From NCBI GenBank assembly GCA_025355225.1, contig JANYAB010000500.1:1-7258 (forward strand): 7,258 bases of DNA, in the 5' to 3' direction. Below, one piece after another: positions 6,497 to 7,258 of this stretch. A program made the position numbers and the translations under genes. How positions within the stretch are numbered: position 1 is the first letter of the stretch; each line of letters opens with the position of its first letter. The stretch comes from Bacteroidota bacterium. GTDB lineage: Bacteria > Bacteroidota > Bacteroidia > Sphingobacteriales > Sphingobacteriaceae. The notes beneath the pieces were generated by a model that was not told where the DNA came from, searched no databases, and saw only the letters and a program-made list of their open reading frames with translations.

Positions 6497-6502
6497 TGCA
6501 GA
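6471..6502. repeat. Short-unit array (ATGTGCAG/ATGTGCAA) in the radA leader
   Basis: Units read ATGTGCAG, ATTTTTG, ATGTGCAA, ATGTGCAG and then AT, giving periods of 8, 7, 8 and 8. It starts six bases upstream of the radA ATG, so it lies in the leader or promoter region. The same unit order, decayed, follows the radA remnant at about 7010-7033. Confidence 0.6.
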
Positions 6503-6565
6503 TTAAAATCGGGATGTTTAGCTATAATTACTAAAAATATTAGGAAAATATTACTTCAAGATAAG

Positions 6566-6579
6566 CCCTCATTGCAGGG
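6566..6579 (-). terminator. Weak hairpin after the nucleotidyltransferase gene
   Basis: CCCT (6566-6569) pairs with AGGG (6576-6579) around a six-base loop, starting right after the stop codon of the - strand nucleotidyltransferase gene. The stem is only four pairs and no good T run follows, so this is a low-grade candidate. The rest of 6465-6580 is the radA leader array and AT-rich DNA. Confidence 0.2.
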
Positions 6580-6580
6580 G

Positions 6581-6904
6581 TCATAAAGTAATTCCCTCCC
6601 TAATAGCTGAACGGATAATATGGCCGGGTAGTTCTTTTTTCTTGCGTACTTCTTCCTCACTACTAAGCAATAAATCAACAGGTATCTGAACTGCCTCAAC
6701 AATTGCGCGGTCAAGCCGAGTGCTCCAATGTATTTTTTCCAATGGAGTGAAAGTAAATGGCGTGATGATCAACAGATCATAATCGCTGAAGCGATCCTGG
6801 TCACCGCGTGCACGGGAGCCAAACAGCAAAACACGGGAACCCGGTAAATTAGACTGTACCGTCTGTCGGATCTTTTCATATATTATTGAGCTGCTCACAT
6901 ACAA
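6581..6904 (-). CDS. MNT-type nucleotidyltransferase domain protein (MntA/minimal NTase-like)
   Basis: A 107-residue minimal nucleotidyltransferase of the DNA polymerase beta superfamily. The signature GSRARG is at 29-34, the paired metal ligands Asp41 and Asp43 lie in SDYDLLII, and a third acidic residue, Asp77, is in IPVDLLL, so the catalytic triad appears intact. Known relatives (MntA) work as antitoxins that add AMP to a HEPN toxin (HepT). No HEPN gene is visible on either side: radA lies downstream after 116 bp, and the upstream partial gene does not look like HEPN. The role as antitoxin is therefore open. The start is uncertain: the listed start is TTG at 6904, and GTG at 6898 (105 residues) is an alternative; an in-frame stop lies at 6922-6920 and no ATG is available. 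The gene sits between two copies of the radA 5' region. Confidence 0.85.
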   Translation of the reverse strand: MYVSSSIIYEKIRQTVQSNLPGSRVLLFGSRARGDQDRFSDYDLLIITPFTFTPLEKIHWSTRLDRAIVEAVQIPVDLLLSSEEEVRKKKELPGHIIRSAIREGITL

Positions 6905-6909
6905 ATATA
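6902..6909 (-). promoter_or_regulatory. Candidate -7 box at the nucleotidyltransferase start
   Basis: On the - strand, TATATTTG (6909-6902) is an exact TAnnTTTG match. It overlaps the TTG start, which would favour the GTG at 6898 or a leaderless transcript if this box is used. No convincing -33 box is visible about 20 bases upstream, so it may be chance in AT-rich DNA. Confidence 0.25.
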
Positions 6910-6961
6910 CAAATTCAACCTAAGAAAGAATATATTCTAAAGTTTGCCCATCTCAAGTTCT

Positions 6962-7002
6962 CCCACAGATTTCGCAAAAATAGGCAACTTTAGATCGGCT
7001 AT
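6962..7002 (-). pseudogene. Decayed radA 5'-end fragment
   Basis: On the - strand, AAA GTT GCC TAT TTT TGC GAA ATC TGT GGG (6991-6962) encodes KVAYFCEICG, matching RadA KVAYFCQSCG including both first zinc-finger cysteines. Upstream, the start codon is ATA instead of ATG (7002-7000), and one base is missing between it and the conserved block. Downstream similarity is lost at once: the frame runs CGRT and then a stop. Of the ten clear codons, four changes are synonymous and two are not. This suggests divergence while the gene was still functional, followed by loss. Confidence 0.7.
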
Positions 7003-7033
7003 TGGGGATGTACAGATTATGGATGTGCAAATG
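6963..7033. repeat. Direct repeat copy B: radA 5'-end remnant and leader array
   Basis: This 71-bp partner of 6424-6496 contains the radA fragment and the decayed leader array (ATGTACAG, ATTATGG, ATGTGCAA, then ATG). Similarity may extend weakly to about 7062 (shared GCT..AATTA), but I only support the stated limits. Confidence 0.75.
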
Positions 7034-7054
7034 GGGTTACTAAAAAAACAGTAG

Positions 7055-7258
7055 CTAATTAGCGGGGGGTGGAAATTTTACAAATTTGACCCGTGGTATC
7101 GGCGGCTGATGTGGGGTAACTTCAAATTTTATGGAATCTTTTGTTTGTTTAAGTTTTACATTTTTATAGCTGCTGTCCATCCATCTAATTAACTTCATAA
7201 GAGAATCCTCTCTAATACTACCTACCCTTAAAATTCGTCTTTTCTTATTATTCCAATG
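7055..7258 (-). CDS. C-terminal end of an unrecognised protein (5' partial)
   Basis: A frame open from the right edge runs 67 codons on the - strand to a TAG at 7057-7055. The product is basic, with RVGSIREDSLMKLIRWMDSS and SIKFEVTP, and ends in a proline-rich tail (PHQPPIPRVKF, then KFPPPAN). I do not recognise a family. An internal ATG at 7198 has a purine-rich AGAGAGGA about seven bases upstream, so an alternative is a separate 47-residue protein; with the edge this close the two cannot be told apart. An open frame of this length can also arise by chance a few percent of the time. The gap to the nucleotidyltransferase gene (150 bp) holds the radA remnant. Confidence 0.45.
   Translation of the reverse strand, partial: HWNNKKRRILRVGSIREDSLMKLIRWMDSSYKNVKLKQTKDSIKFEVTPHQPPIPRVKFVKFPPPAN

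Noticed and set aside
6471..7033. Recurring ATGTGCAG-type units considered as a CRISPR-like array
   Set aside because: The units are only 7-8 bp, there are no unique spacers of regular length, and no cas genes are present; they are simple tandem repeats.
7184..7198. AGAGAGGA upstream of the ATG at 7198, considered as proof of a separate 47-residue gene
   Set aside because: The frame stays open to the window edge, and Bacteroidota depend little on Shine-Dalgarno pairing, so the motif cannot decide the start.

Overview
The window looks like a chromosomal segment of a Bacteroidota bacterium, most likely Sphingobacteriaceae (Mucilaginibacter/Pedobacter type). The evidence is a CarB that lacks the usual C-terminal regulatory domain, a DUF4920-type secreted protein, a lipoprotein with an FN3-like domain and NHL propeller, TAnnTTTG-type -7 promoter boxes, and a GC-rich palindrome of a kind I recall as common in this group. 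The genus call is inference. No rRNA, tRNA, CRISPR array or complete insertion sequence is visible.

Layout. (1) 1-1509, + strand: the C-terminal half of carB, cut by the left edge. (2) 1639-2319, +: a membrane protein with an acyl-carrier-like N-terminus. (3) 2425-2886, -: a secreted DUF4920 protein, convergent with gene 2. (4) 3125-4519, +: an NHL propeller lipoprotein, divergent from gene 3. (5) 4636-5034 and 5055-6464, both -: a small four-helix membrane protein downstream of radA, 20 bp apart and probably one transcript. (6) 6581-6904, -: a lone MNT-type nucleotidyltransferase. (7) 6962-7002, -: a decayed piece of a second radA 5' end. (8) 7055-7258, -: the C-terminal end of an unrecognised gene cut by the right edge.

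The genes are mostly housekeeping or cell-envelope functions and do not form one pathway. The less ordinary content lies between and inside them. Three different period-7 tandem arrays start at or within a few bases of the stop codons of carB, the DUF4920 gene and the NHL gene. A GC-rich palindrome sits in frame inside radA and brings a seven-G tract with it. A 73-bp stretch covering the radA start and leader recurs 539 bp away on the other side of the nucleotidyltransferase gene, at about 78% identity by eye, with mostly synonymous changes in the alignable codons. This suggests that a radA plus nucleotidyltransferase block replaced an older radA by recombination. I did not find a complete new defence or biosynthetic system. 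The radA/nucleotidyltransferase junction is the strongest candidate for something undescribed.
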